DNA of 20,962 nucleotides, taken from Sulfurovum sp. (GTDB lineage: Bacteria > Campylobacterota > Campylobacteria > Campylobacterales > Sulfurovaceae). This document shows positions 7,541 to 15,238 of the stretch, piece by piece. Numbering within the stretch: the first letter of the stretch is position 1; the number at the start of each line of letters is the position of its first letter. The notes under the pieces are model-generated. The model did no database searches and was not told the DNA's origin. It was given only the letters and a program-made list of their open reading frames with translations. Where the stretch lies: positions 1 to 20,962 of the forward strand of contig WFYB01000240.1 in NCBI GenBank assembly GCA_015490315.1. The letters run 5' to 3'. A program made the translations under genes and the position numbers.

Positions 7541-7549
7541 TGATATGAT
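7541..7549 (+). promoter_or_regulatory. Extended -10 promoter of the DUF2603 pseudogene
   Basis: The sequence TGATATGAT gives a near-consensus -10 with the TG extension, 30 bases before the ATG at 7580. AGAGGA, a good ribosome-binding site, sits six bases before that ATG. The expression signals of the broken gene therefore look intact. Confidence 0.5.
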
Positions 7550-7579
7550 ACAGTACAATCGATACAGAGAGGACATCTT

Positions 7580-8086
7580 ATGGAAAACGCATCACAAACA
7601 TCACTGATCGAACAGGCAAAAGAACTCTCAAAAAACCTTGGTTTCAGCAATTGAGATACAGGGATCATAGAGATACGCCCGACAGAAGATCCCAAGCGCA
7701 AAGAGATGGTGCTGCTACAGGGTAGCTGGGATGAGCAGAAGCCCAAAATCGCTATAGAACAGAGCGATCCCAAAAAAGTGTATGTTCTTTTGACTGCAGA
7801 GAGCTTCAGGGATCTGGTGGAAGCACTTCGCAGATCCAATCAGAAAAACTTCAACCTCAAACTTTAAAAAGCGATATGGAAGCATATCCCTGTCGACTTC
7901 GATGATGTCTGGGTCGTTGCGGCAGACAAGATCAACAAAGCGATGCAGTCACACAAAGATCACGGATCGGTCAATATCGACCTGGACAAACTCATCGATG
8001 AACTCAAACGGGAACACCCCTCCCTCTTCATCAATCTTGCCGACATCGATCCCTCACACAAAATCGTGATCAACCCTGTCAATTAG
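7580..8086 (+). pseudogene. DUF2603/UPF0763 gene with two in-frame stops
   Basis: Reading from the ATG at 7580 in a single frame gives 168 codons to a TAG at 8084, interrupted only by TGA (7652, codon 25) and TAA (7865, codon 96). The three segments join into what I recognise as DUF2603/UPF0763, a family of about 160-180 residues of unknown function in Campylobacterota. Matching blocks are an N-terminal KNLGF, then GSWDEQ, NFNLKL followed by KAIWKHIPVDFDDVW, and IDLDKLIDELKREHPSLF. In relatives that I recall, a Glu stands where the TAA is (LRLEKAI), so GAA to TAA is the likely change. There is no frameshift, and the promoter and ribosome-binding site look sound. The final stop overlaps the selO stop by three bases on the opposite strand. 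It is most likely a recently inactivated gene; sequencing error is the alternative. Other genes here end in TGA, TAA and TAG, so code reassignment is unlikely. Confidence 0.82.
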
Positions 8087-9534
8087 GAGGAGCAGCTTAA
8101 CTTTCTGTTTTTATGTATATCTGGGGTGGCCGCTGCCCAGCGTTCAAACTCCGGATGTTCCGCATAGGGATTTTGGGCGATACGGAAGAGATCATCTATG
8201 ATGCCATAATCCCCCTGCTTGGCCGTATCTATCGCTTCTTGGAGCATATAGTTTTTGAGTACATACTTGGGATTTGCCTGCAGCATGGTTGCATGTCTAT
8301 CCTCTACGCTTAGTTCATTCTCTCTCAAACGTGCATCATAGCTGTCGAGCCACTCGTTCATCGGCGTATGGTAGAGACCGAGCTTGAGTAGCTCACTGCG
8401 CTCACCGTCATATCTGCTCAGTGTTCTAAAAAAGAGCGTATAGTCGATACCCAGGCTCTGCAGTGTACCGAGCATATGTTTGATAAGGTCGATATCCTTC
8501 TCTCCTACTCTCTCCAGTCCTATTTTACGTCCCATCTGATAGAGATATTCGCGCGTATAAAGCCTGCCGTAATGTGCGATACTCTTTTGGAGCCTCTCTA
8601 TACTCACAAGAGGTGAGAGTGCCGTCATGAGCGCACGCAGGTTCCATTCGCCGATCGTAGGCTGATTGCCAAAGCTGTATCGACCCTCTCTGTCGGTATG
8701 GTTGCAGATATTGTTGAAATCATACTCATCCAAAAAGGCATAAGGACCATAATCGATCGTCAACCCGTGAATCGACATATTGTCCGTATTCATCACCCCA
8801 TGCTGGAAGCCCACTGCCTGCCACTGAGCCATCAGGCGTGCAGTCTTTCCCATCACTTCGGTAAAGAAGTGAAAATATTTCTCTTTCTCATCTATCAAAT
8901 GCGGATAACTCTCGGCAATCGTATAATCCGCCAATGCCTCAAGCTCTGCATACATCTTTTTGTGCGCGAAATACTCGAATGTACCAAAGCGTACCCAGCT
9001 GGGACTGACCCGCAGGACGATCGCACCCTTCTCCCACTCCTCCCTGCGCACACTGTGATCCGCTCCGATCAGTGCAAGTGCCCGTGTCGTCTCGATACCC
9101 AACCCATGCATCGCCTCACTCATCAGATATTCGCGGATCGATGAACGTAGTACCGCACGCCCGTCACCTGAACGGGAGTATTTGGTCACGCCTGCTCCCT
9201 TGAGCTGCAGATGCAGCCCATTTAGGGTACCTATATTGATCGCCCGCCCGTCGCCAAGTCTGGGGACAAAGTGCCCGAACTGATGCCCTGCATAACACAT
9301 TGCAAACGGATCGGATCCTTCCAGCTTCAAAGCACCATTGACGAAATCGACCATCGCATCACTCCCCAGCTCCCCCTCATCGATCCCGAGCATCTGCGCC
9401 ACTGCCGCATTGGTATGAATCATAAAGGGCTTGTTCAGCGGTGTAGGTTCGACCCTGTCATAGCATGCCTTAGGTAAAGAGAGATAAGGGTTTGTCAGTT
9501 TCAGTTCTTTGAGTTTTAATGTTTTTGGATTCAT
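8083..9534 (-). CDS. selO: SelO/YdiU protein adenylyltransferase (pseudokinase fold)
   Basis: SelO transfers AMP from ATP to Ser, Thr or Tyr residues of target proteins, and is linked to redox homeostasis. The 483-residue length is normal. Recognisable blocks are AMCYAGHQFGHFVPRLGDGRA (about 78-97), the nucleotide-binding Lys112 in LQLKGAG, SGDGRAVLRSSIREYLMSEAM, RVSPSWVRFGTFEYF, the metal-binding HGVMNTDNMS (245-254) and DYGPYAFLDEYD (261-272). The C terminus is Cys-Ser-Ser with Cys481, and Cys277 lies in FNNICNHTD. In E. coli SelO the equivalent two Cys form a regulatory disulfide, so both redox residues are kept, with Cys instead of the eukaryotic selenocysteine. No good ribosome-binding site precedes the ATG. 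It is divergent from yebC. Confidence 0.95.
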   Translation of the reverse strand: MNPKTLKLKELKLTNPYLSLPKACYDRVEPTPLNKPFMIHTNAAVAQMLGIDEGELGSDAMVDFVNGALKLEGSDPFAMCYAGHQFGHFVPRLGDGRAINIGTLNGLHLQLKGAGVTKYSRSGDGRAVLRSSIREYLMSEAMHGLGIETTRALALIGADHSVRREEWEKGAIVLRVSPSWVRFGTFEYFAHKKMYAELEALADYTIAESYPHLIDEKEKYFHFFTEVMGKTARLMAQWQAVGFQHGVMNTDNMSIHGLTIDYGPYAFLDEYDFNNICNHTDREGRYSFGNQPTIGEWNLRALMTALSPLVSIERLQKSIAHYGRLYTREYLYQMGRKIGLERVGEKDIDLIKHMLGTLQSLGIDYTLFFRTLSRYDGERSELLKLGLYHTPMNEWLDSYDARLRENELSVEDRHATMLQANPKYVLKNYMLQEAIDTAKQGDYGIIDDLFRIAQNPYAEHPEFERWAAATPDIHKNRKLSCSS

Positions 9535-9573
9535 AAGCCAAGTCTATCTTGAGAAACTTTAAAGTGACTTAGG

Positions 9574-9581
9574 AGTATAAT
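9574..9581. promoter_or_regulatory. Overlapping divergent -10 boxes of yebC and selO
   Basis: The eight bases AGTATAAT hold TATAAT on the plus strand (9576-9581, toward yebC) and TATACT on the minus strand (9579-9574, toward selO, with a TTATTG 16 bases upstream of it). The implied leaders are about 23 bases for yebC and about 32 for selO. RNA polymerase could not occupy both at once. Confidence 0.45.
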
Positions 9582-9610
9582 CACAACAATATTTTCAATA
9601 AGGATTGACT

Positions 9611-10351
9611 ATGGGTAGAGCGTTCGAATACCGTAAAGCAGCAAAGATGAAGCGTTGGGGCACCATGTCCAGACTCTTCCCCAAACTGGGTAAGATCATT
9701 ACGATGGCAGCCAAAGAGGGAGGCTCTCCCGACCCTGACATGAATGCCAAACTGCGTACGGCAATCCTCAATGCCAAAGCGCAGAATATGCCAAAAGACA
9801 ATATCGAAGCGGCGATCAAACGTGCTTTCAATAAGGATGCTGCTGATATCAAAGAGATCACCTATGATGTCAAAGCTCCCTACGGTGTACAAATGATCGT
9901 CGAGTGTGCCACAGACAACGGTACCCGTACTGTCGCCAATGTCAAGGCTATCCTGCGCAAGAACAATGCCGAGATGCTCACCTCCGGCTCTCTGAACTAT
10001 ATGTTCACCCGCAAGGCGGTCTTTGTCATCGACAAAACAGAGGATATGGACGTCGAAGAGCTTGAACTTGAGCTGATCGACTACGGTCTTGAAGAGATCG
10101 AAGAGGATGTCGAACCGCAGGAGAACGGCGAGGACAAGCCGATCTTGAGAATCTATGGTGAGTTTACCTCATTTGGTGATCTGAGCAAAGCCTTTGAAGA
10201 GCGTGGCATAGAACCGAAAAAATCAACACTCGAGTATATCGCCAACACGCCGATAGACCTCAATAACGAACAACTCGAAGAGATAGAAGAGCTTATCGAA
10301 AAGCTCGAAGAGGATGATGACGTACAGACTGTCTATACCAACATTAACTAA
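9611..10351 (+). CDS. yebC: YebC/TACO1 family protein
   Basis: The YebC/TACO1 family was long annotated as transcriptional regulators; newer work ties members to translation of proline-rich stretches. The 246-residue protein opens with MGRAFEYRKAAKMKRW, the start that I associate with epsilonproteobacterial YebC instead of the common AGHSKW. The typical core GGSPDPDMNAKLR followed by NAKAQNMPKDNIEAAIKRA occupies about 38-77. The C-terminal third is strongly acidic (EELIEKLEEDDDVQTVYTNI). The ATG at 9611 has AAGGA six bases upstream; the TTG at 9605 overlaps that region and is not needed. It converges on acnA with a 5-base gap and no visible terminator. Confidence 0.95.
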   Translation: MGRAFEYRKAAKMKRWGTMSRLFPKLGKIITMAAKEGGSPDPDMNAKLRTAILNAKAQNMPKDNIEAAIKRAFNKDAADIKEITYDVKAPYGVQMIVECATDNGTRTVANVKAILRKNNAEMLTSGSLNYMFTRKAVFVIDKTEDMDVEELELELIDYGLEEIEEDVEPQENGEDKPILRIYGEFTSFGDLSKAFEERGIEPKKSTLEYIANTPIDLNNEQLEEIEELIEKLEEDDDVQTVYTNIN

Positions 10352-10356
10352 ACCTT

Positions 10357-13113
10357 TCAAAACTTCATAAGCTGCTCCCGCAAAACATAGGGGAGTATCC
10401 CTCCGTTACGGTAGTATCTGAGATCTACTGCCGTATCGAGACGCAAGATGGTCTCAAACCTGTATCTTTCTCCTCTCTCATTGACGGCGGTCACCGTGAC
10501 GTTTCCTCCTGCTTGAATCTCTTCAAGTCCATAGATCGTATAGCGCTCCGAGCCGTCAAGTCCGAGACGCTCCCATGTCACCCCGGGTTCAAACTCCAGA
10601 GGCAGTACACCCATGCCTACAAGATTGTTTCTGTGGATGCGTTCATAAGAGTCTGCGATCACTGCTCTGATGCCAAGCAGTTGTGTACCTTTGGCAGCCC
10701 AGTCACGTGAAGAGCCCATACCGTAGTCAGCTCCCGCCAGTACAATGAGTGGTACACCTTCCTCTGCATAGCGTACTGCCGCATCATAGACAAACATCTC
10801 TTCTCTATCCGGGAAATGTCGTGTGTTGCCTCCCTCCTTGGGGGCAACCAGACGGTTTTTGATACGCTCATTCGCAAAGGTACCCCGTATCATCACCTCA
10901 TGATTACCGCGTCTTGAACCGTAGGAGTTAAATGCCTCCGTAGGAACACCGTGAGCGATCAGATATTGTCCCGCCGGGTAGTCAGCGGGGATCCTGCCTG
11001 CCGGTGAAATATGGTCTGTCGTCACAGAGTCTCCCAAAAGCAGCAGAGGACGGGCATGGATGATATCCTCCAGCTCTTTTCGCGCTCTCTCAAAGTGTTC
11101 AAAATAGGGCGGTCTCCGCAAATAGGTAGAGTCTTCATCCCAGGCAAAGAGTTTGCCTTCCGGGATTTCAAGCTCTCTCCAGCGTCTCTCGCCCTCAAGA
11201 ATGTCAGCATACTTGCTCTCAAAAAGCTCCGGGCTGAGCAAGGAGGAAATCAGTGCATCGATCTCTTCCTTTTTTGGCCAGATATCACGCAGATAGACCG
11301 GATTTCCCTCTTTGTCTTCCCCCATCGATTCGTTCTCAAAATCGATCCATATCCTGCCTGCAAGTGCATAGGCAAGTACCAGCGGCGGTGATGCAAGAAA
11401 ATTGGTCTTGACTTTGGGGTGGATACGCGCTTCAAAATTTCTATTGCCGGAGAGTACTGCAGAGACGATCAGCCCCTCTTCCTCTATCGCCTGTTCTATC
11501 TCCTTTGCAAGCGGTCCGCTGTTTCCGATACAGGTGGTACATCCGTACCCTACGATCCCAAAGCCGAGGCTTTCGAGTGCTTCGGGCAATCCTGCACGAT
11601 TCAAATATGCCTCAACCACTTTCGATCCCGGTGCAAGCGAGGTTTTGATATAGGCGGGGACTTGCAGCCCTTTCCGGAGGGCATTGCATGCCAGCAGACC
11701 TGCAGCGAGCATGACTGAAGGATTGGATGTGTTGGTACAGGAGGTAATCGCAGCGATCACAACCGAACCGTCACAAAGCATATAAGACTCACCTTTCATC
11801 CCCAAGGGTGTGCATTTGCGTGCCACTGTCGTACGACAAAGGTCGGCAGCTGGTGTATCATCATCTGTTGCCATCTCGTCACCAAGTACCGCAAGACTCT
11901 TCTCATCTATCTTGCGTCCATAGTCACATCCAAGCATATCCAAAAACCGGTTGGGGACATCACCAAGAGCGATGCGATCCTGAGGTCTTGAAGGGCCTGC
12001 AACAGAGGCGGTAATGGTACCAAGATCGAGTGTGACCACTTTGCTGTAGGTCGCTTCTGTCATCGGATCATAGAATAGCCCCTGTGTACGCAGGTAAGCC
12101 TCCGCCCTTTGAGCTTCCTCTCCGCGTCCGGTATCTCTCAGATAGCGTAATGTCTCATCATCCACAGGGAAAAACCCCATTGTAGCACCATACTCCGGTG
12201 CCATATTGGCAATGGTGGCACGATCTGGCAGAGAGAGCCCCTCCATTCCCTCACCGAAAAACTCAACAAAAGAATCGACCGCATTCTCTTGCCGCAAAAG
12301 TTCGGTAATGCGCAAGACAAGATCCGTGGCGGTGGCAGCCGGCGGCAATGCTCCGCTCAGCCTGACACCGATCACCTCAGGCACTTTCATACTATAGGGT
12401 TCACCCAGTGCCACTGCCTCAGCTTCGATACCTCCCACGCCCCAACCGAGTACCCCAAGTCCATTGATCATCGTCGTATGTGAATCAGTTCCGATAAGCG
12501 TATCGGGATGGAGGTATTGCTCTGCATCTTGCTCTTTGACACTGACAACCGTTGCGATATACTCAAGATTGACCTGATGGACGATACCCGCGCCGGGAGG
12601 AAAGACCCGCAGAGTATCAAACGCATACTGTGCCCACTTGAGAAAGACATAGCGCTCTCTGTTACGCTTGTACTCCATATCGAGATTGTATTGCAGGGCA
12701 TCCTCGGAAGCATAGTGATCCACCTGTACCGAATGGTCTACGATCAGATCGATCGGTACAACAGGGTTGATCCTGGAGGGATCTGCACCGTGCGCCGCCA
12801 TCGCATCACGCAGAGCAGCAAGATCCACCAGACAAGGTACCCCGGTAAAATCCTGCATCACAATGCGTGAGGGGTAAAATGCGATCTGTTCGGTAGTTGT
12901 TTGATGGGGGTTCCATTTGCCTATCTTTATGATATCATCAAACGTGACAATATCGCCATCATAAGAGGAAAGAAGGTTTTCAAGCAGTATGCAAAGGCTA
13001 TAAGGGAGTGCGAACAGATCTATACTGTGATCATCGGCAAACAATTTGAGATCATAATAGCGGTAATCGTACCCGTCAATATGTACGCTGTTGAGATATA
13101 CCCGAGTATCCAT
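10357..13113 (-). CDS. acnA: Aconitate hydratase, AcnA/IRP1 type
   Basis: It interconverts citrate and isocitrate through cis-aconitate with a [4Fe-4S] cluster in the cytoplasm. The 918 residues match the AcnA/IRP type. Cluster ligands are Cys459 in ITSCTNTSNPSVML and Cys525 and Cys528 in YGCTTCIGNSGPL. Other signatures are TLIGTDSHTTMINGLGVLGWGVGG (about 206-229), and in the C-terminal swivel domain GDSVTTDHISPAGRI, YGSRRGNHEVMIRGTFAN and GMGSSRDWAAKG. The ATG at 13113 has AAGGAG five bases upstream, while a GTG one codon earlier is too close. It lies 67 bases after the ABC-F gene. The better-known Campylobacterota carry the unrelated AcnB, so an AcnA here is notable. AcnD is excluded less firmly, but it is shorter and no prp genes are near. 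Confidence 0.95.
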   Translation of the reverse strand: MDTRVYLNSVHIDGYDYRYYDLKLFADDHSIDLFALPYSLCILLENLLSSYDGDIVTFDDIIKIGKWNPHQTTTEQIAFYPSRIVMQDFTGVPCLVDLAALRDAMAAHGADPSRINPVVPIDLIVDHSVQVDHYASEDALQYNLDMEYKRNRERYVFLKWAQYAFDTLRVFPPGAGIVHQVNLEYIATVVSVKEQDAEQYLHPDTLIGTDSHTTMINGLGVLGWGVGGIEAEAVALGEPYSMKVPEVIGVRLSGALPPAATATDLVLRITELLRQENAVDSFVEFFGEGMEGLSLPDRATIANMAPEYGATMGFFPVDDETLRYLRDTGRGEEAQRAEAYLRTQGLFYDPMTEATYSKVVTLDLGTITASVAGPSRPQDRIALGDVPNRFLDMLGCDYGRKIDEKSLAVLGDEMATDDDTPAADLCRTTVARKCTPLGMKGESYMLCDGSVVIAAITSCTNTSNPSVMLAAGLLACNALRKGLQVPAYIKTSLAPGSKVVEAYLNRAGLPEALESLGFGIVGYGCTTCIGNSGPLAKEIEQAIEEEGLIVSAVLSGNRNFEARIHPKVKTNFLASPPLVLAYALAGRIWIDFENESMGEDKEGNPVYLRDIWPKKEEIDALISSLLSPELFESKYADILEGERRWRELEIPEGKLFAWDEDSTYLRRPPYFEHFERARKELEDIIHARPLLLLGDSVTTDHISPAGRIPADYPAGQYLIAHGVPTEAFNSYGSRRGNHEVMIRGTFANERIKNRLVAPKEGGNTRHFPDREEMFVYDAAVRYAEEGVPLIVLAGADYGMGSSRDWAAKGTQLLGIRAVIADSYERIHRNNLVGMGVLPLEFEPGVTWERLGLDGSERYTIYGLEEIQAGGNVTVTAVNERGERYRFETILRLDTAVDLRYYRNGGILPYVLREQLMKF

Positions 13114-13143
13114 CACTGCTCCTTTTCAGGATCGTATCAGGAT

Positions 13144-13149
13144 ACTATA
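13144..13149 (-). promoter_or_regulatory. Weak candidate acnA promoter -10
   Basis: On the minus strand TATAGT lies 31 bases before the acnA ATG in the 67-base gap after the ABC-F gene. No clear -35 is seen. It may give acnA its own promoter; read-through from the ABC-F gene is equally possible since no terminator is visible. Confidence 0.25.
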
Positions 13150-13180
13150 GACAAAAGGTGTGTAATCTATGTAGAGCAGA

Positions 13181-14779
13181 TCAATGCTTCCCGTACTTCT
13201 CCACAAATGCCTCACAATCTCCTTCAAAGTCGATCATCGTACCATCTTCATTGAGTTTGATGATACGATTGGCAAAGGCATCGATGAGCTCGCGGTCGTG
13301 TGAAACAACGATCGCACCACCTTCATAGCGGTGCAGCGCTTCACCCAGTGCGACGATCGCTTCAAGGTCGAGGTGGTTGTTTGGCTCATCCATCACCAGG
13401 AAGTTGGCGCTGTCCATCATCATCTTGCTCATCATCACACGGTGTTTTTCACCACCTGAACAGGCATCGACCTTCTTCTTCTGCTCCTCGCCGCTAAAGA
13501 GCATACGCCCCAGTGTCTTTCGGATCTCGTCAATATGCCACTTGGCATCAAATCCCTGTATCCACTGCGGCAGTTCCACATCGCCGGTGACGATATCTGT
13601 CGTATTTTGCGGGAAGTAGCTGGTGGTGATGGTCTGTCCCCATTTGTAGCTGCCGCTGTCAGGCTCCAGGTTGCCCATGAGGATCTCAAGCAGTGTCGTC
13701 TTCCCTACACCGTTGGCACCGATAAGAGCGATCTTATCGCCCTTATTGACTTTGAATGTGATGTTTTCAAAGACTTTTTCCCCATCATAGCTTTTGGATA
13801 GATTTTCCACTTCAAGCACTTCGTTACCGATATCTCTGTGAGGCTTGAACATGATGGAAGGGTCACGTCTTGAGGAGAGCTTGATCTCTTCGATATTGAG
13901 CTTTTCGAGCTGCTTTTGGCGTGAGGTTGCCTGCTTGGCTTTGGAGGCGTTGGCGGAGAAACGGGCGATGAATTTCTCAAGCTCCTCTTTCTCTTTGAGC
14001 GCCTTGCTTCTGTCCGCTTCCGCCTGTTTTGCCATCAAATTTGCCGCGATATACCACTCATCATAGTTGCCGGTGAACTCACGAATATTCTGAAAATCCA
14101 GGTCAAGGATATGGGTCACCACACCGTTGAGGAAGTGCCTGTCGTGCGAGATGACTACCAGTGTCCCCTCATGGCGCTTAAGTTCGTTCTCCAACCATGC
14201 GATCGTCTCCATATCGAGGTTGTTTGTCGGCTCATCAAGCAGTAGGATATCAGGCTTGAGGAAGAGTACCTGTGCGAGCAGGATCTTGAACTTGTCACCG
14301 CCAGTGAGGGAGCTCATCAGATCATCATGCTGTTCTACAGGAAAGCCGAGTGTCGTCAAGAGTTTTTCAATCTTGACATCAGACTCATAGGTCGGATCCT
14401 CATCCGCGCAGATCATCTCCAGTTCGCCCAGACGGTTATTGACCTCATCACTCTCGAAGTCACCCTCCATATAGAGCTTCTCTTTCTCTTTTTGGGCATC
14501 ATAGAGTCGTTTGTTGCCGTAGAGCACAGCATCTTTGAGTGTAAAATCCTCAAAAGCATACTGGTTCTGTGAGAGCATCCCCAGCTTTAGCCCCGGCTGG
14601 ATCTGTACTTCACCTTCACTCGGTTCAATCTCCCCAGCAAGGATCTTCATAAAAGTCGATTTGCCAGCACCATTCGCACCGATGAGACCGTAGCGCTTGC
14701 CCTGATCCAAGGTGATGTTTATCTTGTCGAAAAGCACACGCTTTCCATACCGCTGTGTTAGATTGACTGTACTAAGCAC
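13181..14779 (-). CDS. ybiT: ABC-F family ATPase, YbiT type
   Basis: This soluble protein has two ABC ATPase domains and no membrane segments, as in ribosome-associated ABC-F translation factors. At 532 residues it matches E. coli YbiT in length and in blocks such as RYGLIGANGAGKSTFMKIL and GNYDEWYIAA. Domain 1 has Walker A 34-42 (GANGAGKST) and Walker B Glu183 (LLDEPTNNLD). The inter-domain linker at about 248-300 is charged and helical and includes FSANASKAKQATSRQKQLEK. Domain 2 has Walker A 354-362 and Glu465. Signature loops are LTGGDK (158-163) and CSGGEK (440-445); the first departs from LSGGQ. The second Walker B reads DEPNNHLD. The start is GTG with AAGGA six bases upstream. Its substrate and role are not known from sequence. 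Confidence 0.93.
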   Translation of the reverse strand: MLSTVNLTQRYGKRVLFDKINITLDQGKRYGLIGANGAGKSTFMKILAGEIEPSEGEVQIQPGLKLGMLSQNQYAFEDFTLKDAVLYGNKRLYDAQKEKEKLYMEGDFESDEVNNRLGELEMICADEDPTYESDVKIEKLLTTLGFPVEQHDDLMSSLTGGDKFKILLAQVLFLKPDILLLDEPTNNLDMETIAWLENELKRHEGTLVVISHDRHFLNGVVTHILDLDFQNIREFTGNYDEWYIAANLMAKQAEADRSKALKEKEELEKFIARFSANASKAKQATSRQKQLEKLNIEEIKLSSRRDPSIMFKPHRDIGNEVLEVENLSKSYDGEKVFENITFKVNKGDKIALIGANGVGKTTLLEILMGNLEPDSGSYKWGQTITTSYFPQNTTDIVTGDVELPQWIQGFDAKWHIDEIRKTLGRMLFSGEEQKKKVDACSGGEKHRVMMSKMMMDSANFLVMDEPNNHLDLEAIVALGEALHRYEGGAIVVSHDRELIDAFANRIIKLNEDGTMIDFEGDCEAFVEKYGKH

Positions 14780-14803
14780 TGTTTGTCCTTCAAAAATAGA
14801 AAT

Positions 14804-14818
14804 ATCATAAATTATGAT
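14804..14818. promoter_or_regulatory. Palindrome at the ABC-F gene start point, candidate operator
   Basis: ATCATAA and TTATGAT flank a single central A, a 7-bp dyad 25-39 bases before the GTG of the ABC-F gene. It lies just downstream of a minus-strand TAAAAT (14827-14822), so it would cover the predicted start point. The bases are A/T-rich and chance is not excluded. Confidence 0.3.
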
Positions 14819-14821
14819 GCG

Positions 14822-14827
14822 ATTTTA
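14822..14827 (-). promoter_or_regulatory. Candidate ABC-F gene promoter -10
   Basis: On the minus strand TAAAAT stands 43 bases before the GTG start in the 81-base gap after arsC. A TTGCTT is found upstream with a short spacer of 14. It suggests that the ABC-F gene can be transcribed separately from the lolA-arsC group. Confidence 0.35.
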
Positions 14828-14860
14828 GCGTAATGTGCTGAAAGCAATCTCAAAAAGGCC

Positions 14861-15208
14861 TTAAAGCAGTTCGATCACCTTTTGCGGCGGTCTACCGATC
14901 ACTGCTTTGCCATCCTTGATCACGATAGGGCGCTCGATGAGTCTGGGGTGCTCGACCATCGCTTCGATGAGCTTCTCTTCATCTTCTACCTCTTTAAGCC
15001 CAAGCTCTTTGTAGATCGCCTCTTTGGTACGCATCAATTCACGTGCGGAGATACCGAGCATCTTCAGCAGTGATTTGAGCTCTTCTTTGCTTGGAGGAGT
15101 GTCAAGATACTTGACCACCTCAACATCGGTACCCTGCTCTTCAAGCAGCTTGAGTGCCTCTCTTGACTTGCTGCATCTTGGATTGTGATAGATTGTTACT
15201 TTACTCAA
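14861..15208 (-). CDS. arsC: ArsC-family arsenate reductase (glutaredoxin-dependent type)
   Basis: ArsC reduces arsenate to arsenite using glutaredoxin and glutathione; related Spx/YffB proteins have other roles. The 115 residues carry Cys12 in YHNPRCSKSR, Arg60 in ELMRTKE, Arg93 in LIERPIV and Arg106 in GRPPQKV, close to the E. coli ArsC set Cys12, Arg60, Arg94 and Arg107, so catalytic capacity is likely. The start is TTG with AAGGAG six bases upstream. It follows ppk2 by 30 bases on the same strand and is likely co-transcribed. There is no arsR, arsB or acr3 nearby, so it is not part of an ars operon and its substrate in vivo could differ. Confidence 0.9.
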   Translation of the reverse strand: MSKVTIYHNPRCSKSREALKLLEEQGTDVEVVKYLDTPPSKEELKSLLKMLGISARELMRTKEAIYKELGLKEVEDEEKLIEAMVEHPRLIERPIVIKDGKAVIGRPPQKVIELL

Positions 15209-15238
15209 TAGATACTCCTTGTTGTTTGATTTGGTTAT

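Noticed and set aside
7652..7693. TGA at codon 25 as a selenocysteine codon, with GGGATC (7661-7666) and GATCCC (7688-7693) as a SECIS-like stem
   Set aside because: The stem is only 6 bp with a 21-base loop and no SECIS features; the family is not known for selenocysteine; and a second stop, TAA, interrupts the same frame.
7580..8086. Genetic code reassignment to explain the internal stops
   Set aside because: Neighbouring intact genes end in TGA (acnA, ybiT-like), TAA (gyrA, secA, yebC) and TAG (asd, exbD, lolA), so all three work as stops here.
14850..14866. AAGGCCTT followed by T-rich sequence at the arsC stop as a terminator
   Set aside because: The palindrome has no loop and cannot form a stable hairpin; the stop codon lies within it.
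14861..15208. An arsenic-resistance operon
   Set aside because: arsC is the only such gene; no arsR, arsB, acr3 or arsM is nearby, and its neighbours are ppk2 and an ABC-F gene.
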